NCBI RefSeq assembly: GCF_932294415.1
Contig: NC_065535.1
Coordinates: 8,035,001-8,099,000, forward strand
Length of the DNA: 64,000 nt
Direction of reading: 5' to 3'
From: Quercus robur
Lineage: Eukaryota > Streptophyta > Magnoliopsida > Fagales > Fagaceae
The position numbers were made by a program, and so were the translations under genes. Positions 1-12,008 of this stretch are shown in pieces. Under the pieces are notes generated by a model that saw only the letters and a program-made list of their open reading frames with translations, had not been told where the DNA came from and made no database searches. The first letter of the stretch is position 1. Each line of letters starts with the position of its first letter.

Positions 1-861
1 CATCATATATCATTAAATTACATTACCTGTGACAGAGTCTTCTAAAAAAAGAAAATTACATATATCCTTGGAACATCATTATTTTACTTACTGGTGACTC
101 GTGAATATCATTACATTACTAGGGATTGTGAAAACATATAAACAAAACAAAATATCATTACATTACTAGGGTATAAAATAATTGCAAAAAATTGGGTGGG
201 CATGAGTCTCTGTATATGATAATCGACTTATCTTCCTCTGGTCTCCACTACTCTCTCTTTTCTTACCCATTAAACTTTTGGGGTGTAAATAAGAAAACCC
301 TGCAAGTTTCATTAATAATTAAGATGATGATTTTGATGAGTTTAAATAAGACCTCGATCTATAGGTTTTTCAAAGCAATTATCTAAAATTAAAATAAACA
401 AATCTTTCTTTTTTTTTCATGTGCAATGCTATGCACGTATTTGTACTGTATCTGCACATATATATAACTTGCTCTGTAATGGTACATAAATATAACTTAT
501 CTTCGTCCTTAATTTGAAGAAGAAAGTGAAGGTGAGAGGACAAACAACTAATTAAACAAAATTGTACAAACAGAGCATACATGGAAATTGGAATAGAGGA
601 GATAAAAATTATTTTCACCTAAATACAACCAAAAGCCTAATTAGGGAGTTCACATATCTCAAAGCATGAGATGCTCTCCCAAAGGATAGATTGTAAAACC
701 ATTAAAAACGTCAAATGATAATCGGAGAAACAGACCAATGCGGCTTTACAAAGAACAACTTGATGGATCTACAATAGATTATTTAGACTTGGAAATAGAC
801 AGAAACTAAATATACAGTACCAGTGCTTCCCTTTCACCACAAAGAGATGCTGAAATGTCTT
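1..861. other. 3' flank of ARI copy 1 (duplicated unit)
   Basis: AT-rich non-coding sequence. From about 190 on it matches the 3' flanks of the other three ARI copies (around 17,240-17,875, 21,850-22,674 and 30,060-30,714), for example in the shared stretch around 'gacctcgatctataggtt'. This shows that the duplicated unit extends past the coding region. The left end of the unit is outside the window. No other gene is supported here. Confidence 0.7.
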
Positions 862-2484
862 TCACTGGTGCATGTGACACATCTCGCAAGTTACATTTTC
901 CCAGGAATTGGCAAAAGTACACCGATCACAATACCAATGCTCTTCCATATAACTCTTGCCAGCTTCTTGCACCTCTGATAGGCCATTCTCTAATGCTCTA
1001 ACCAGCTTCTCAAAGTAATTTTTGGTAACTCCCGTTAAGCTCTTCAGCTTTAACTCGAACCCTTCGAAATTTACTGATCTCTCATCAGCATTAAGAAACT
1101 GCCTCACTTCCTTCTCTGCATATCCATGAAGCCTTTCAAGACCAGCCTCTGCTTCCCCTTGCAAAAACTCGAAAAGCTGCTTCTTAGCATCCTCAGCCTC
1201 AGGCAGATAGTACCCATATGCATAGGTCCACTTCAACACTCTTCTACATTCAACTATCTGTTGCCAAGCCTCCGCTATGAACCCCAGCTCAATTTGGGTT
1301 TTGCCATGTATCTCACTAAGCTGCTCAATCTGCTCGGTTTGCACTCTACCCAAGTCTGAAACAGCTTTTAGCCTTGACAAGTTATGAGCTGCCCATCTTT
1401 CATAGTAATGATTGTACTTTTGCACATGTCTCTTTGCCTCTTCTACCTCTTTTCTCTTGTCTTCCTTATAACCATTACAGTTGATATGATTATGCCAATC
1501 ACCAAGACATATCCAGCAAAACTGATAACGACAAGGTGGATGGCATGTCATATGCATACACCCCTCGTTTTTTTCAATTGGTTTTGCACACTTGGGACAA
1601 GGCTTTGTTTGAGCCAATATCCAAGTCTTGGTTTCAGACTCATCATCATTCTTTGCCATCCAATTAGCCACAGTTTCACAATCCACAGGTCGATGAGCAT
1701 CCTCAACACAATTCCAACAAAAACTAAAATCACAAGCACAAGTCACATCCCAACCTTGATTATCATCGAACTCAATTGCGTGCTCGCAACCCGGACCAGG
1801 ACACCACTTGATCTTCTTATTCTCCTCAACATAAGACCTGTACAGATAAGTCGAATACTTCTGCTTTTCCTCCTCAGAAACCAAACTATTCACCATGTCT
1901 CGATCAACAACCGCAGAACAAGACATGTCGGGGCACCTCAGCATCAAACATCCAGGACCATCGTTGATCGAAGTCCTAATATAACCTCGAAAACATTCGA
2001 CACAATAAGGATGACCACATGCGGCAGAGACAATTTCATCGCGTGTTGGGAACAAATCGAAACATATTCCACACTTGACTTCAGTACTGTCAAGTGGGAA
2101 TTCGATGATGGGTAATAAACCCAAGTTTTTTCTGACTCGATCTTCATCAGAAAACCATGCCTCGTGAACCTTAACAGCACTCCAATTATAGTGACGGAGT
2201 AAAATTGTTGCGACGGCTTTTGATACAGAGAGAACCGTGGCAACTTCTGCAATAGTGTTCTCTTGGCGTTCACGTATATCTGATTGCTTCAACACCGTGT
2301 AGTTTCGGTCTGGAGGACCTTCAAGACGAGGCCTTTTAGCAACAGGACTATCGGAATCAGAATCCATGGAATCCTCTTCTTTGATCAACGAGTCATAGTT
2401 ACAGTCGGTGTTGTTTGCATCTTCGCCGTAATAATCGTTGACCTCATTGTCGCTACCGATGTTGATCTCGTCGCCGGACTCCAT
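862..2484 (-). CDS. ARIADNE-type RBR E3 ubiquitin ligase, copy 1
   Basis: A single uninterrupted reading frame of 540 aa. RBR ligases take ubiquitin from an E2 onto their own catalytic cysteine and then pass it to the substrate. Domains in order: acidic N-terminus (1-45), a UBA-like helical segment (about 60-120), RING1 (C138/C141, C156-H158, C161/C164, C184/C189), IBR (about 210-270, ending HRPVDC), and Rcat/RING2 (C296 on). The predicted catalytic cysteine is C309 in GCMHM, aligned with the active-site cysteine of human HHARI. An Ariadne helical domain follows (about 340-505), then a C-terminal RanBP2-type zinc finger (CDRC...CEMC, 519-536). Length and order fit the Arabidopsis ARI7/ARI8 group. 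The start is the first ATG of the conserved MESGDEINI. A GTTAGGGTTTTC motif sits about 35 nt upstream in all four copies. The lack of introns is unusual for this group as I know it and suggests a retrocopy founder (inference). Confidence 0.93.
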   Translation of the reverse strand: MESGDEINIGSDNEVNDYYGEDANNTDCNYDSLIKEEDSMDSDSDSPVAKRPRLEGPPDRNYTVLKQSDIRERQENTIAEVATVLSVSKAVATILLRHYNWSAVKVHEAWFSDEDRVRKNLGLLPIIEFPLDSTEVKCGICFDLFPTRDEIVSAACGHPYCVECFRGYIRTSINDGPGCLMLRCPDMSCSAVVDRDMVNSLVSEEEKQKYSTYLYRSYVEENKKIKWCPGPGCEHAIEFDDNQGWDVTCACDFSFCWNCVEDAHRPVDCETVANWMAKNDDESETKTWILAQTKPCPKCAKPIEKNEGCMHMTCHPPCRYQFCWICLGDWHNHINCNGYKEDKRKEVEEAKRHVQKYNHYYERWAAHNLSRLKAVSDLGRVQTEQIEQLSEIHGKTQIELGFIAEAWQQIVECRRVLKWTYAYGYYLPEAEDAKKQLFEFLQGEAEAGLERLHGYAEKEVRQFLNADERSVNFEGFELKLKSLTGVTKNYFEKLVRALENGLSEVQEAGKSYMEEHWYCDRCTFANSWENVTCEMCHMHQ

Positions 2485-3728
2485 GGCTTAAAAATCAAAG
2501 CTTTGAGGGAAAATCGAAAACCCTAACAAAAGAGAGAGAGAGAGAGTAAAGGTGGGATTGTGTTTGGGTTTGGGTTTGGGTTTGTGTTTGGCCAGTTTGG
2601 GTGTGTACTTTGTTGAAGAACACTTTACTGATCAAAATGCCTTACAAAAGGAGTGAGAGATTTTCACGAAAATAGCAGCCCACTTGAAAAAGAGTTTAGA
2701 TGCTAATATACTACATATTGGTATTATCGATTACGATTCCTTTCTTAGTCCCAAAAAAGAATATTAAAAAGTCACCGGGGAAATAAAACCAACAGTAAAA
2801 GGTTAAAAATTTTATGACTACATATAAAATCACAATTTTTATCATAATTGACTATGTGTCAAATTATAAGTGGTGAAGAAAAAGTGTTGGTTTATATAAA
2901 AGTACAAACTATCAATTACAATCTGCCGTTTAGAATAATTGTGGCAAAAATTATAAACTTTTTTATATCGTACTAGAATTATATGTACAAGTCTTGTACG
3001 AAACAAAAACGTTTTACTTAAAAAAAAAAAAAAGAAAAAAAGAAAGAAAGAAAAAAGTGAAGGTATACAAAATGTTTTGAAAAAAATATTAGGGTTTATT
3101 TAAGTTTTTTTTATAAAATTATAAATAGTTGCAGATCCTACTTGCTTGAAATATATATTATTAGGTCATTTTCTATAATTTATATGATTTTGTTAACGAG
3201 TATCTTAAGATAGTTATTAACAAATTATTCTAGGAAATTTTTTATATCACTTTTATAGAAAATAGATAAAACTGTCAAAATATTAAGGTTATATTTTGTA
3301 ACAGTTTTTGTTTTCTATTTTCAAAAACTTGTTTTGGGAATATAAATAAAAAAAAAATTTCTTATATTTTTGAAATCAAAAACATATTAGGTTAGTTGAA
3401 ATTAAAAAAAAAAATGGTTTTTTGAAGAAAAAATAGAAAATACTAAAATATGTTATTACTAAAATTTGAACTCTAATACTAACTCATTAAATGAGATACA
3501 TTTATTAAATTAAATGTGTATTTTCATTGACTTTTGAAAATTATAAACAAAAAAACAGCATTTTGCATGTTTTTAGTTTCCTTTACAAATTGAGTTTTAA
3601 GAACTGGTTTTGTTTTTTTGTCCATTTTGGGTTGTCAAACAAGTTTTTTAGTTTAAAAAATAGAAAATTGTTTTTGGAAATAGAAAATAAGGAAAAAAAA
3701 AAAAAACAGTTACCAAACATACACTATT

Positions 3729-3777
<49 letters not shown>

Positions 3778-4053
3778 CCCTTTTCCTTTTCCTATAAAAA
3801 CTTTCATATAATGATTAACTAATAAATGCCCATAAGGCATCCGTTTACATTTCCCTAATTTATATTTTGATATTTAAAAATTGTGAAATACAGGAATCTA
3901 ATATATTAGGATTCATTGAATTTAATTAATTTTTTATGTTATAGGAATATTTTATGTTAGTTTGATTTACAAAACTAATTGACCATATTTAGGTCATAAT
4001 TAAACAAAAAGTATTGAATTTAATAATTATATTGGTTAACATCAAATGGTTAA
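2485..4053. other. 5' flank of ARI copy 1
   Basis: Presumed promoter and upstream part of the duplicated unit, matching 19,484-20,850 upstream of copy 2. It carries a TTTGGGT run (about 2,558-2,590) and AT-rich sequence. The site that in copy 2 holds a 266 bp MITE is empty here (around 2,935). No gene is supported. Confidence 0.65.
3730..3777. repeat. poly(T) tract, 48 nt
   Basis: Uninterrupted run of T in the ARI copy 1 upstream region. The corresponding part of unit 2 (about 20,578) has only a short T run, so this is a copy-specific expansion or the tail of an unresolved insertion. Confidence 0.9.
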
Positions 4054-4868
4054 TGTAAGGATCAGATTTGAATTCTTAGCCCAATGTATGAATGGACTTA
4101 GGCTCAAAAAGCCCAAAACAATGAATTTGTAAAGAATGAGTTGGAAAACTAGGCTCTAATGAATTAGACTAACTAGAAAATAGGTTTAGATGAAAGGAAT
4201 ATGTAAATGAACAAGTTTATAATCAAGAAAATCGTCCTCGGCAAAGTCCGAGGAGATCTGTTCTTATGTATATCTTTCGGGTTTGATTACAAAGTCAGTT
4301 CTAGATACTACAGTAATTTTCTCTCTTTTCCAATCCCCTTTGTCTCATTGCCTCCTTTTTCTTTTATATTGTCTCTCCTTTTCGTCTCCACCTTCCATGT
4401 GCATGCCAGACGGTCGATGTTGATACTTGTCCCATCAGCACTCCCTATAAGTCCTTATGTAGTAGCTGTAACACTAAAATCCACTGTTCAAGTATCACCT
4501 TCACATTAATGCGGCTAGAGAGTTAGCTGTAATGCATTTAATGCGAATGCAGCAACTTTTTCCTAAGATATTTTTAGGACTTCTCCTAGTCTGATCTCAC
4601 TGCAATACATATCTACACCAATGGAACTTCCTGGAACGTTACCCAAGACAACAGATAACCCCTTCAGACCTCGGTATTAGTTAGCTGAGGATGTGCTTAT
4701 CCTCAGCCTACCCCCTTGAGCTGTTATGACCAAGACTGATCTCTCTACTTACTATTGCAGTCTTTTCTGACAAAGATATCTCTTCCTCAGACAAACCCTC
4801 ATCCTCAGATTAGGCCACAGCCCCAATATATAAATAGATAAAGAACTTCTAGGCCCAATATCCCTACA
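4054..4868 (-). repeat. 3' LTR of the Ty3/gypsy element
   Basis: 815 bp copy at the left border, which is the 3' end in element orientation. It aligns end to end with 15,019-15,836 and carries the TG...CA ends. The differences are mostly transitions. Confidence 0.93.
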
Positions 4869-5415
4869 ATAACCCCTCGGGATTCTTCTTTCTGGCTCCT
4901 TTACAAGAAAAGAGGATTTCAATGTCACCTTAGTCAATCCGTGCCTATCACGCATCACTCCTGTCTGCACAAACACCTTTTTAACTGCCCGAGACACGCT
5001 CCTGACGCTTCTTCTTACGAGATGCGCTCCTCATTAAATTTTGATGGCCTCATATGCCCTACATTCTACGGTGTGATGCAAATCCAACGGCTGAGAACTC
5101 TGCTGGGACTTGGGCGGGAACTTTCCCGCTCTATAGCTCTCTCTTTGATATAAATACCCCTCAAATCAACTTCTCCTCTCACTTTAGCATTCATACCGTT
5201 CCAGCGCACATACCTTGAACCTGCTCACCTTTCCAACTCACTTAAGCCCTTTACAAATACCAAAGGCTTGTCCGAGGACCCCTTTATTCTTTCTATAAGT
5301 CTTCTCGAACTTTTACTCTTTATTTTTCTATACGCTCTTCTTCTCTTTGCGTTCTTTCCTCTTCGTCTCCACTTCCCTTTCTCAATCTTCTTAGTTTCTC
5401 CCTCCCTTTCCAAAA

Positions 5416-7980
5416 ATGGATAGATTCAAGAGTTTGGTAAAGTCTGAGGAGGGAATGGAGAACTTTAGGGTTCGGTACAAGATCCCTCCTAGGGTAGGTA
5501 TGAGGTACTGTAAGGAAGGGCAGTGATTTGAAGATAGGCGGGAGGGAGAAGTGGTAATCCCAATGATCGCTTTCATAGAAGGGGGGATGAGAATCCTTAT
5601 ACGCACGGTCACTAGGGATTACCTTAAAGCCCATAGATTAGCTCCCACCCAGTGTGCTCCCAACATGTTTAGGATCCTAGGTTGTGTCGACGTCCTAAAT
5701 GAGAGAATGGGTTTAGGCCTTACCCATCATGATGTAAACTGGATTTACAACCTCCACCACCTAATCGAACAGGGGTACTACCTGAAATCTAGTTACCCTG
5801 AGGTTAGGCTTATCAAATGCCTTCTCGACTCTAATAAAGGCCTGAAAAAGGATTTTTTGATCCTATCAGGGGAGTGGCACGATGGCCTCCTTTGTCCGAC
5901 GAGGGAGGGGAAACCAGGTGGGGTTCTAAGTCTAAATTCTCAATTTTAAAGTTATACCCTTCTCTTTTTCCTTAACTCTCATTTACCCAAATATTTCCTT
6001 TGATTTGCACTTTGCTAATGAATGATTCTTTTGTCCTTGTTGATGACTTTGTATACCCACACGCTGCTATGCCCAACTTCAACCTTGTAAACCGAGTAAG
6101 TTTGGACAAGATCTTGATGGTCGAGATCTTCGTCCACACAGACGGCCAGCTCAGAGCAGCTCATTTGATTTTGGACTATGTCCTGATCTCCAAGAGCTTT
6201 TTGGCGCCTAAGTGTGTCATCAAAGCTAGAGATCCTCGACTACAATGAATCAGCATAGCAGCCTCAGGTTTTCTGCTCTCCGGCCCTATTCCAAAAGGCA
6301 CACACGCTGCTGATCCTATACTTGAGGGCATACCGAAGGTAGCCTCGCCACCATCACAAGCCACCAGAGTAGCCACTTCTTCCCACCTTGCCAGCACTGA
6401 AGAGGAAGAAGTAGTTGACGTACTTGACTCCGAGGACGAATTTGAGGTCTTCAACCGAGCTTGGTTCCTAGAATCTTCAACTTTTGATCTCGGCCCTCCA
6501 TTTAGTTCGTTAATAAACGAGATGGCAATCCAGCACAAGCAAAGGTCCAATCTCCAAGACTTGCTGGAGTCCCAATGGGGGAAGGATGTGCCGGGGAAGG
6601 TTGCAAAGTCCAAGCCTCCCACCCCCCCACTTGCCTTACCCTTCCAGCTTGAACCTGCTAGATTAAAGAGGAAGAGGGAGCTTAAAGGCAAGAAGGTGAT
6701 GGACACTAGAAAAATCCACCCCTCCTAAGAGGATGAGGCCTAAAAAGTGGCCAAGAAAATTAAAATGAGGCAAAAGGGGGCTGAAAGAAGGAGTGAGCCT
6801 CAAGATATGCCCCCAGCTTGTCTTCATACTACAATGCTGGATGGGGCACCTCTGTTAGCCACTGCCTCTATTAGAGACTTCCAGGGGGGAACTACCGACT
6901 ACGTGGCCGATGCGGTGGAGCAGGCTTTGCTACTCCCCAAGGATATGGCTGACTGCGATCAATGAGGAGGCATAAGGTCTTCCTTAGCCTCAAAAGGTAT
7001 CTCGCCATGGTATGTCTTCTACTTAACCCCTTCTTCTTCTCTTTCTCCTTCATTCCTTTAATTGGTTTACTTACTTTCCTTTTCTAAACCCCCTTTCTTT
7101 CTTCAGCAGGCTGTTTAAGCCTCCTTCCGAGCAGAGGAGATTACCAACTACTACCATCGGCAAATGAAGGAAGAGGAGGGAAGGCGTAACTCCACTGTGG
7201 AGGCCTTCAATGTGGCCGAGTAGAGCAATAAAGAGCTCAAGAAACAACTACTAGAAGAGTAGAGAGAAAGAAAAAGTGCAACAGCAGCTTTTGATAGTGC
7301 TGAAAAACAGGCTGAGAGCTAGAGGGTGCTCCTTCGCAACGCCGAGGATTAGCTGGCCGCCTCTAAAACTCAAATCGTTGCGCTTAAGAAGAAATTGGAG
7401 GAGGTCGAGAAGGCGAAGGCACAAGCAGAGAGGGCTTGGGATCAGGCTGAGCACGATAGGTATAATGCCGAAATGGTAGAGACTGAGGAAGCCTTCAGGG
7501 CTGAGGTCCCGGGGGTATGTAGGACTTACTACTCCCAGACGTGGTATGAAGCTCTCAACCAGGCCGGCGTTGAGACTTTATCTGCGCTTGGGAAGGCAGA
7601 GAACGTCTACTACCCTCTACCATCCAGCAGTCTGTTCCCTCTGTTCCGAGGATTTATGCCGAGCCCAAGGTGGCAGAGGTGAGCAAGGACAGCACAATCA
7701 ATGTTACAACCTCCTCTGTCAACCTCTCCGAGGAGGCTGAGCAGCCCGGGGCTACTGAAAAAGAAAAGAACACCAATCAAGGGGTGGCCCCTGATGCAAT
7801 GAAGCGCCCAGCTACCTCCCAGGACCCTCATATAGAAAAAGAAGCATCTAAAACAATGGAGATTGTCTGGCTTCTCTGCCCCTGCCTGCCAAGTCTAATC
7901 CTGCGAGCAAGGGCCCTGAGGCCTCAGAAGCTGCATCTGCTCAGCCCATTGGAGGCCCTCCAAAGGAAAAGCTTGTAATA
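5416..7980 (+). pseudogene. antisense extra gene of the gypsy element (PF04195-like), degraded
   Basis: This region lies between integrase and the 3' LTR and reads on the strand opposite to gag-pol. The first part (about 5,416-6,250) resembles the 'putative gypsy type transposon' family (PF04195) that is common in plant genomes, with a stretch around DVNWIYNLHH. The later part (about 7,100-7,980) is rich in E, K, A and R and looks coiled-coil-forming. Antisense genes at this position are known in some Tat elements. The region looks broken several times. The protein's function is unknown even in intact relatives. Confidence 0.65.
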
Positions 7981-8599
7981 AAAAAGAAGTAGACTTAGTG
8001 TAGTTCTTCTTTTCGTTTTGTCTGTTTATTTTTCTTCTTTTTCTTTTACTTGAAACTTTTGTTTTAATTCCCAAAGTTTGTAAGGAAGTTGCTTATTTTG
8101 TACTCTATCTACCTAGCTTGAAGGCTTTGATTAATGAAAGTTGTGTATATTTTCTTTATTTCTATGATTCTTATATTAGTGTTGATATAACTTTTATCTT
8201 ATCTAATACTTAATAAAGGTAACAATGGGGTAAACCCCTTCTTACTAATCTATGTAAGTAACAAACAAGTTATCCCATCTCATATGGTCAGCTGCAAAAT
8301 AAGTTAAAACCCACTAAGTCCATTACCTCGGCAGGACATAACTTTAACTTTTAAGAACATACACAGTAATATAATATGTGTAGTTGTGTACTAGTTTGAA
8401 CCTACTCTGCTCTTTACTTATTGATAAGTTTAATGGAGCCAAGGGATAATCAACTCTTAAACAAATACTGGTAAGCCTGTAAATGTTTTAAGTGATGCTC
8501 ATGAATATCCAAGTGAGTTTGTTACCACTATGAAGATCTTTGTTGTTTAAAGAAGCTGATCATATTTGACATTTAGGTAATTAATAAGAGATATTTGTT

Positions 8600-9560
8600 T
8601 TACCTTAAGTATGTGGGATGAACTGAGGTTTTGTCTGGACATTTGTCAAAAATGATATGAAGTATTGGTGATTAAAGGACACTGATTTATCCAAAGCATG
8701 TGGTCCAAGGAGCCAAGCATAGCTAAGGTTCTGTTTGATACTTAGATAGATGTTAGGGAGTATTAATTTTTCCAAAGCATGTGGTCTGAGGAGCCAAGCA
8801 TAACTCAGATTCTGTTTAATACTTAGAACAGTGATTAAAAGATATCAATTTACCCAAGGTATGTAGTCCGAGGAGCCAAGCATGACTAAGGTTCTGTTTG
8901 ATACTTAGATAGATGTCAGGGAGCATTAATTTTCCCAAAGCATGTGGTCCGAGAAGCCAGGCATAACTAAGGTTATGTTTAATACTTAGAACAATGATTA
9001 AAAGATATCAATTTACCCATGGTATGTGGTCCGAGGAGTCAGGCATGACCAAGATTCTGTTTGATACCTAGATAGATGTCAGAGAGTATTAATTTTCCAA
9101 AGCATGTGGTCCGAGGAGCCAGGCATAGCTAATTTTCTGTTTAATACTTAGAGTAGTGATTAAAATATATTAATTTACCTAAGGTATGTGGTCCGAAGAG
9201 TCAGGCATGACCAATGTTCTGTTTGATACTTAGATAGATGTCAGGAAGTATTAATTTTCCTAAAGCATGCGGTTTGAGGAACCAGGTATAGCTAAGATTC
9301 TGTTTAATACTTAGAACAGTGATTAAAAGATATTAACTTATCCAAGGTATGTGGTCCGAGGAGTCAGGCATGACCAAAATTCTGTTTGATACTTAGATAG
9401 ATGTCAGGGAGTATTAATTTTTCCAAAGCATGTGGTCCGAGGAGCTAGGCATAGCTAAAATTATGTTTAATGCTTAGAACAGTGATTAAAAGATATCAAT
9501 TTACCCAAGGTATGTGGTCCGAGGAGCCAAGTATGACTAAGGTTCTATTTGATACTTAGA
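8600..9560. repeat. about 81-bp tandem repeats in the gypsy 3' region
   Basis: About eleven copies of a unit built around 'catgtggtccgaggagcc', spaced near 81 bp (about 8,699, 8,780, 8,863, 8,939, 9,020, 9,101, 9,184, 9,265, 9,345, 9,427 and 9,510). Two variants alternate. One has 'agcatgtggtc' preceded by 'agatagatgtcagggag'; the other has 'ggtatgtggtc' preceded by 'acagtgattaaaagat'. The true period is therefore a dimer of about 162 bp. Confidence 0.88.
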
Positions 9561-9883
9561 TAAATAGCAAAAATGCATGACATGCAACATAATAAACCCA
9601 AATAGGGTGAAGAAAACCTTCGTTAATAATAATATCTTCTAAGGTTATGTACATTCCAGGGGCGTGGTACAACCTTTTCCTCTAGATCCTCAAGATAATA
9701 CGCACTTATTCCGGCCATTGATATGATACGATATGGCCCTTTCCAGTTGGGACCCAATTTTCCCTACGCTAGGTTCTTTGCAGTTCCTATAACCTTTCTT
9801 AAAACCAAGTCTCCAACTGTTAGTGGCCTTAGCTTTACGTTGGCATCATACCCCTGCTTGAGATTGTGTTGGTAGTAGGCTAA

Positions 9884-10747
9884 TTAGACCATGTCATTTT
9901 CTCTACGCTCTTCAATTAAGTCCAAGCTTTTCTCCAATAGCCCATCGTTGCTGCTCGGAGTGAAAGAACTTGTTCTCAGCGTAGGGAATCCAGTTTCCAA
10001 AGGAATAACAGCCTCAGCCCTATAAGTCATTGAAAGGGGCATCTCCCCAGTGGACCTACGAGGAGTAATCCGATATGTCCAAAGGACGTGTGGCAACTCT
10101 TCCACCCACTTTCCATTTGCGTCGTCCAATCTCTTTTTAAGTCCATCTACTATGACCTTATTAATAGCCTTGACCTGTCCATTTCCTTGTGGATAGGCCG
10201 GAGTGGAATATCCGTTCTTTATTCCCAGATCACAACAGTATCTTCTGAAGGCTTTACTATCAAATTAAAGTCCATTGTCCGAGATGAGGGTGTGGGGGAT
10301 TCGAAATCATGTGACAATATTTTTCCAGACAAATCTTTTGGCATCCATGTCCTTGATATTTGCTAGTGGTTCAGCTTCAACCCACTTGGTGAAATAGTCT
10401 GTGTCAACCAACAAATACCTCTTCTTCCCTGTTGCCTTAGGGAAAAGGCCTACAATATCCAACCCTCATTGAGCAAAAGGCCAAAGGCTGGATAGAGGAT
10501 TGAGGACTCCTCCTGGTTGATGAATGTCTAGTATAAATCTTTGGCATTGGCCGCACTTCTTCACATATTCCTGTGCTTCTTTGTGCATATTTGGCCACCA
10601 ATAACCTTGTGTGAGGGCCTTGTGAGATAAAAATTTGCCCCCCGTGTGGCTTCCACAAATCCCTTCATGTATTTCTTCAAAGAGTAGCTCAACTGCTTCA
10701 GGGTGTACGCATAACAGGTATAGGCCAGAGAATGATCTTTTATACAA
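9884..10747 (-). pseudogene. gypsy integrase region
   Basis: Matches plant gypsy integrase, with a zinc-binding segment (H...GYWWPNMHKEA...CGQCQRF) and downstream core remnants. Part of the element at 4,054-15,836, and broken. Confidence 0.85.
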
Positions 10748-11111
10748 CTTTTAGTCCTAGACAGCCAAAATTGAAGAGCTTTTCTCCGTATCTTGTCGGC
10801 CTCAGATTACTCTCAGGCAGGACATCTTCCTTAAGGAATAGCACAATAGGGTCCATCCAGTTAGGCCTCACCCTTATTTGATGAACATGAACCACATTCC
10901 TTTCCGCTTCAGAGGGTTTGCATAAGTCCTCCACAAGGATTACCCGAGTTAAGCTCTGTGCCAAGGAGGTTACCAGTGTAGCGAGAGAGTTTGCATGTGC
11001 ATTTCTACTTCTAGGAACTTGTGATAAAATAAAAGACTCAAATTCAGACTGTAAGTGTCTAACCTGGCTCAAATATTCCTGCATTCTAGGATCTCTTGCT
11101 TCCAGCTCTCC

Positions 11112-11969
11112 CTAGACTTGGCCTACAATCAGCCTTGAGTCAGAGAATATCTCCACTGATTTTCCACCCATTTTTTGAACCATGGTCATCCCTACCGATA
11201 GAACTTCGTACTCGGCCTCATTGTTTATGGCCGAGAATCCCAATCTCAAGGATTTCTCAATTGTGATCTTCTCTGGAGATACCAAAACTAGCCCCACCCT
11301 AAATCCTCTATGATTAACTGCACCATCAACGTAGACCTTCAAGGACAAAGACTCTTGTAAGGAGATTACACTAACCAATTTTTCATCCATGTTTTGCTCC
11401 TTTAATCTATCTTCTGATGGGGTCTTGGCAAACTCAGCCACCAAGTCGATGAGGACTTGACCCTTGACAGAGGTGCGAGGCATATATTTGATATCAAAGG
11501 CCCCTATGATCGTGCCCCATTTTGCAATTCGCCTAGTGTAGTCAATGCTCCGAAGTAGAGATCTGACCGGGAGCTAAGTCAAGACAACAATCGTGTGTGA
11601 TTGGAAATAATGGGGGAGTTTACGCGTACCATGCACCACTGCTAGAATGACCTTCTCAAGTGGTAAGTATCAGACCTTGGCTTCATGTAGTGACTTGCTC
11701 ACGTAATGGACTAGCCTCTGCACACCACTGTCAACCCGGATCAACACCAAACTTACTGCGTGGGAGGCCACTACAATGTAAGCAAACAGAACCTCGTCCA
11801 CCTCGGGCTTAGACATAATGGGTGGTCGAGAAAGGTACTCTTTCAACTGTTGGAAAGCCAGGGCACACTCTTCGGTCCATTCAAATCCCTTCCATTTGTT
11901 CAAAAACTGAAAGAAAGGCCTACACCTGTCTGCTAACCGAGAGATGAATCTATTAAGAGCAGCAGTCAT
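11112..11969 (-). pseudogene. gypsy RNase H region
   Basis: Contains the RT/RNase H connection and RNase H type sequence, including YVDGAVNHRGFRVG and the NNEAEYEVL segment seen in plant gypsy RNase H domains. Part of the broken element. Confidence 0.83.
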
Positions 11970-12008
11970 CCCAGTTAGCCTCTGGACCTTTTTGGGATTC
12001 CGAGGTGG

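Noticed and set aside
1384-2115. Long plus-strand frames opposite the ARI genes (also 18,407-19,114, 23,134-23,754 and 31,249-31,725)
   Set aside because: Antisense shadows of the conserved ARI coding frames; they follow the same codons and have no homology of their own that I recognise.
2558-2592. Telomere-like TTTGGGT repeats near ARI copy 1 (also about 19,565 by copy 2)
   Set aside because: Only three to four units and not the plant telomere unit TTTAGGG. More likely simple-sequence drift in a 5' region.
8600-9560. CRISPR-like regular repeats
   Set aside because: Spacing is regular, but the 'spacers' are themselves repeated and the DNA is plant nuclear and inside a retroelement.
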